Assembly (NCBI GenBank): GCA_023436745.1 | Contig: JAEZHZ010000027.1 | Coordinates: 1 to 7,810, forward strand | Direction of reading: 5' to 3' | Length of the DNA: 7,810 bases | DNA from: Pseudomonadota bacterium | GTDB taxonomy: Bacteria > Pseudomonadota > Alphaproteobacteria > Rhizobiales > Devosiaceae | In this document: piece after piece, positions 6,495 through 7,810 of the stretch | Layout: every line of letters begins with the position of its first letter | How positions within the stretch are numbered: position 1 is the stretch's first letter | Notes under the pieces: model-generated | Databases searched by the model: none | The model's input: only the letters and a program-made list of their open reading frames with translations | Told to the model about the DNA's origin: nothing | Made by a program: the position numbers and the translations under genes

Positions 6495-7810
6495 CGGATC
6501 CTCGTGCTGTGTGGCGGCTGAGCGGCAAACTCGGGTGTCACGGCGTCGTTCCGCCGCCCGGCGACTTTTGCCGGCAGCAGCCGCGTGGCTCTTTCGGCAT
6601 GCCGGTCGAGCAGCGCCGCGATGCGGTGGCGGTCCTCGCCCCCGGCGCGACCGAGCGCATCGGTCCACAGCCCGATCTGGAAACCGAGGTAGCAGGGCAG
6701 CAGGAGGCGCACGAGGTCTGGGTCGACGTCGTGGCCGCTTGCGGAGGCGACTGCGCGGATCAGCTGCGCCTGCTCGTGCGGTGCAAGGTCGAACTCGGCC
6801 ACGAGGCCCGCGACGTCCCAGGCGATATCCTGTGGGCCGATGAGGTCGTGGCCGGTCGCATGGTCGAGCGCGTCGGTCTTGAGAAGGCGGCCGCCGGCAT
6901 CGACCAGCCATTCCCATGGCTGGAGCCGATTGTCGGTGAAGACGGGTCGGACCCGGTGCTGCAGCCCGGCGAGACCCGCGAGGCTGGTCCGCACGGCACT
7001 TTCGGCTCCGGGGCCCAGCCGTTCGCCGAGATTGATCGCTGCCATCTCCGCCAGCACGGCGAGCGACGCGCCGGGCGTGTCGGCGGGCAACAGGCGGGCG
7101 CGGGCGCCGAGATATGCGCTGGCAAGATCGACGAGGCGGGCGCGGCTGAAATCGGTCGCCGGGAGCGGATGCCCCTCGATCCAGTTCTCGACGAGAAAGC
7201 CGTGCGCGAGACCCACCGGCTCCGGCACATGGCCAGACTGGGCCAGAAGGCGCGCCCGCGCGAGCTTGTCCCTGCCGCTCGCACCGAGCCCGGCGAACCT
7301 GACGAGATATCGGCGGCCGCCGGCCGCGGCGAGGAACTTTAGTTTCTCCATCTGCCGGTCTGCGGGAGCTGGGTGGGAGCCACGCCAGTCTCCCCCCGAC
7401 AGGTCACGGAGCGGGGCGTCGAGCGGGCCGATCAGGCCGGTGAGCCAATGCGAGAGGTGGCCCGCGAGCTGTGCGCCGGAATAGCCGGAAACGTGCCGTG
7501 AAGTGTCTCGCCACAGCGTGCGCGTGGTGGGACCCGCCTGTTCGCCGGGGTCTCCGGCGTGACCCGGAAAGAAGTGGACGCGGTCGCGGGGCACGCCGTT
7601 GGCTTCGAGCCAGCTGACCACCCCGGCGAAGGAACTGCCGGACTTGCCCGGCCCTTCGTCGACGATCGCATAGGTGCCCCCGCCCGACAGGATGGCCCGG
7701 GCGAGCGGCTCAGCCGGCGTGACGTGCCGGTCGAACGGATGGCCCACCGGGCGCAGGGTGAAGAAGCCATCGGTGCCGAGACCGGCCGCCACCAGAGCCG
7801 CAAGGCCCGT
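6491..7810 (-). CDS. Phosphoribosyltransferase-like plus APH kinase-like protein (5' end beyond the window)
   Basis: 439 residues are visible and the frame is open to the right edge, so the true start is not seen (GTG 7792 is only an internal codon). Near the visible N-terminus YAIVDEGPGKSGSSF (47-61) resembles the PRPP-binding loop of type I phosphoribosyltransferases, followed by VHFFPGH (78-84). From about 155 onward an aminoglycoside-phosphotransferase-like fold can be traced: YLVRF (168-172, R where an ATP-binding K is usual), the hinge-like FLVENWIEGHPL (205-216), a catalytic-loop candidate FTDNRLQPWEWL (291-302, D293), a metal-loop candidate KTDALDH (311-317, D313) and DIAWDVAG (328-335). 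The histidine and asparagine of the usual HGDxxxxN loop are missing. I do not recognise a characterised family. Its ATGA overlap with the dehydrogenase suggests a shared transcript, but a shared function is not shown. It lacks signal peptides and helices in the visible part, so it is probably cytoplasmic. Confidence 0.75.
   Translation of the reverse strand, partial: TGLAALVAAGLGTDGFFTLRPVGHPFDRHVTPAEPLARAILSGGGTYAIVDEGPGKSGSSFAGVVSWLEANGVPRDRVHFFPGHAGDPGEQAGPTTRTLWRDTSRHVSGYSGAQLAGHLSHWLTGLIGPLDAPLRDLSGGDWRGSHPAPADRQMEKLKFLAAAGGRRYLVRFAGLGASGRDKLARARLLAQSGHVPEPVGLAHGFLVENWIEGHPLPATDFSRARLVDLASAYLGARARLLPADTPGASLAVLAEMAAINLGERLGPGAESAVRTSLAGLAGLQHRVRPVFTDNRLQPWEWLVDAGGRLLKTDALDHATGHDLIGPQDIAWDVAGLVAEFDLAPHEQAQLIRAVASASGHDVDPDLVRLLLPCYLGFQIGLWTDALGRAGGEDRHRIAALLDRHAERATRLLPAKVAGRRNDAVTPEFAAQPPHSTRIR
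6499..6503 (-). promoter_or_regulatory. Ribosome-binding site of the dehydrogenase-PEBP gene
   Basis: GAGGA on the minus strand lies four bases before ATG 6494 and seven before the adjacent ATG 6491. It sits inside the last codons of the upstream gene, which fits translational coupling. Confidence 0.6.

Noticed and set aside
6386..7342. Plus-strand open frame of 318 codons opposite the phosphoribosyltransferase/kinase-like gene
   Set aside because: No recognisable motif. The minus-strand frame shows coherent conserved blocks and is coupled to its neighbour, so this one is treated as a shadow.

Overview
The window is a GC-rich, almost gapless bacterial segment with strong codon bias. I think it comes from a proteobacterium, most likely an alphaproteobacterium, but that rests on gene style and layout rather than on any marker gene. 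It holds one respiratory locus built around an alternative, CoxMN-like haem-copper cytochrome c oxidase. All genes but one lie on the minus strand and read from right to left. No RNA gene, insertion sequence, CRISPR array or long repeat was seen, and no stretch of 300 bases lacks a gene.

In order of minus-strand transcription the layout is as follows. (1) 7810-6491: the 3' part of a two-domain protein whose N-terminal half resembles a phosphoribosyltransferase and whose C-terminal half resembles an APH-type kinase. (2) 6494-4689: an exported PQQ-type sugar/sorbosone dehydrogenase fused to a C-terminal PEBP (YbhB/YbcL) domain, joined to gene 1 by an ATGA stop/start overlap. (3) 4614-4045: a short CtaG of the caa3 type, a copper-delivery assembly factor, with a TTG start behind a strong ribosome-binding site. 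(4) 3941-3453: a four-helix CopD/HemJ-like membrane protein, preceded by either a translationally coupled mini-ORF or a frameshift. (5) 2966-2244: CtaC (subunit II, lipoprotein signal, complete CuA site). (6) 2247-1: CtaD (subunit I), joined to ctaC by another ATGA overlap and continuing into a subunit-III-like region that runs off the left edge.

The exception is a DUF2231 four-helix membrane protein on the plus strand (2919-3467). It sits head-to-head with ctaC and tail-to-tail with the CopD-like gene and overlaps both, so it splits the minus-strand cluster and leaves no intergenic room for a ctaC promoter.

The likely joint role, by inference, is a periplasmic dehydrogenase plus a cytochrome c-accepting terminal oxidase with its own copper-assembly and membrane accessory proteins. 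The points most worth a second look are: loss of the K-channel lysine and of the D-channel asparagines in CtaD although all metal ligands are kept; the dehydrogenase-PEBP fusion; the phosphoribosyltransferase-like/kinase-like fusion; and the interrupted start of the CopD-like gene.
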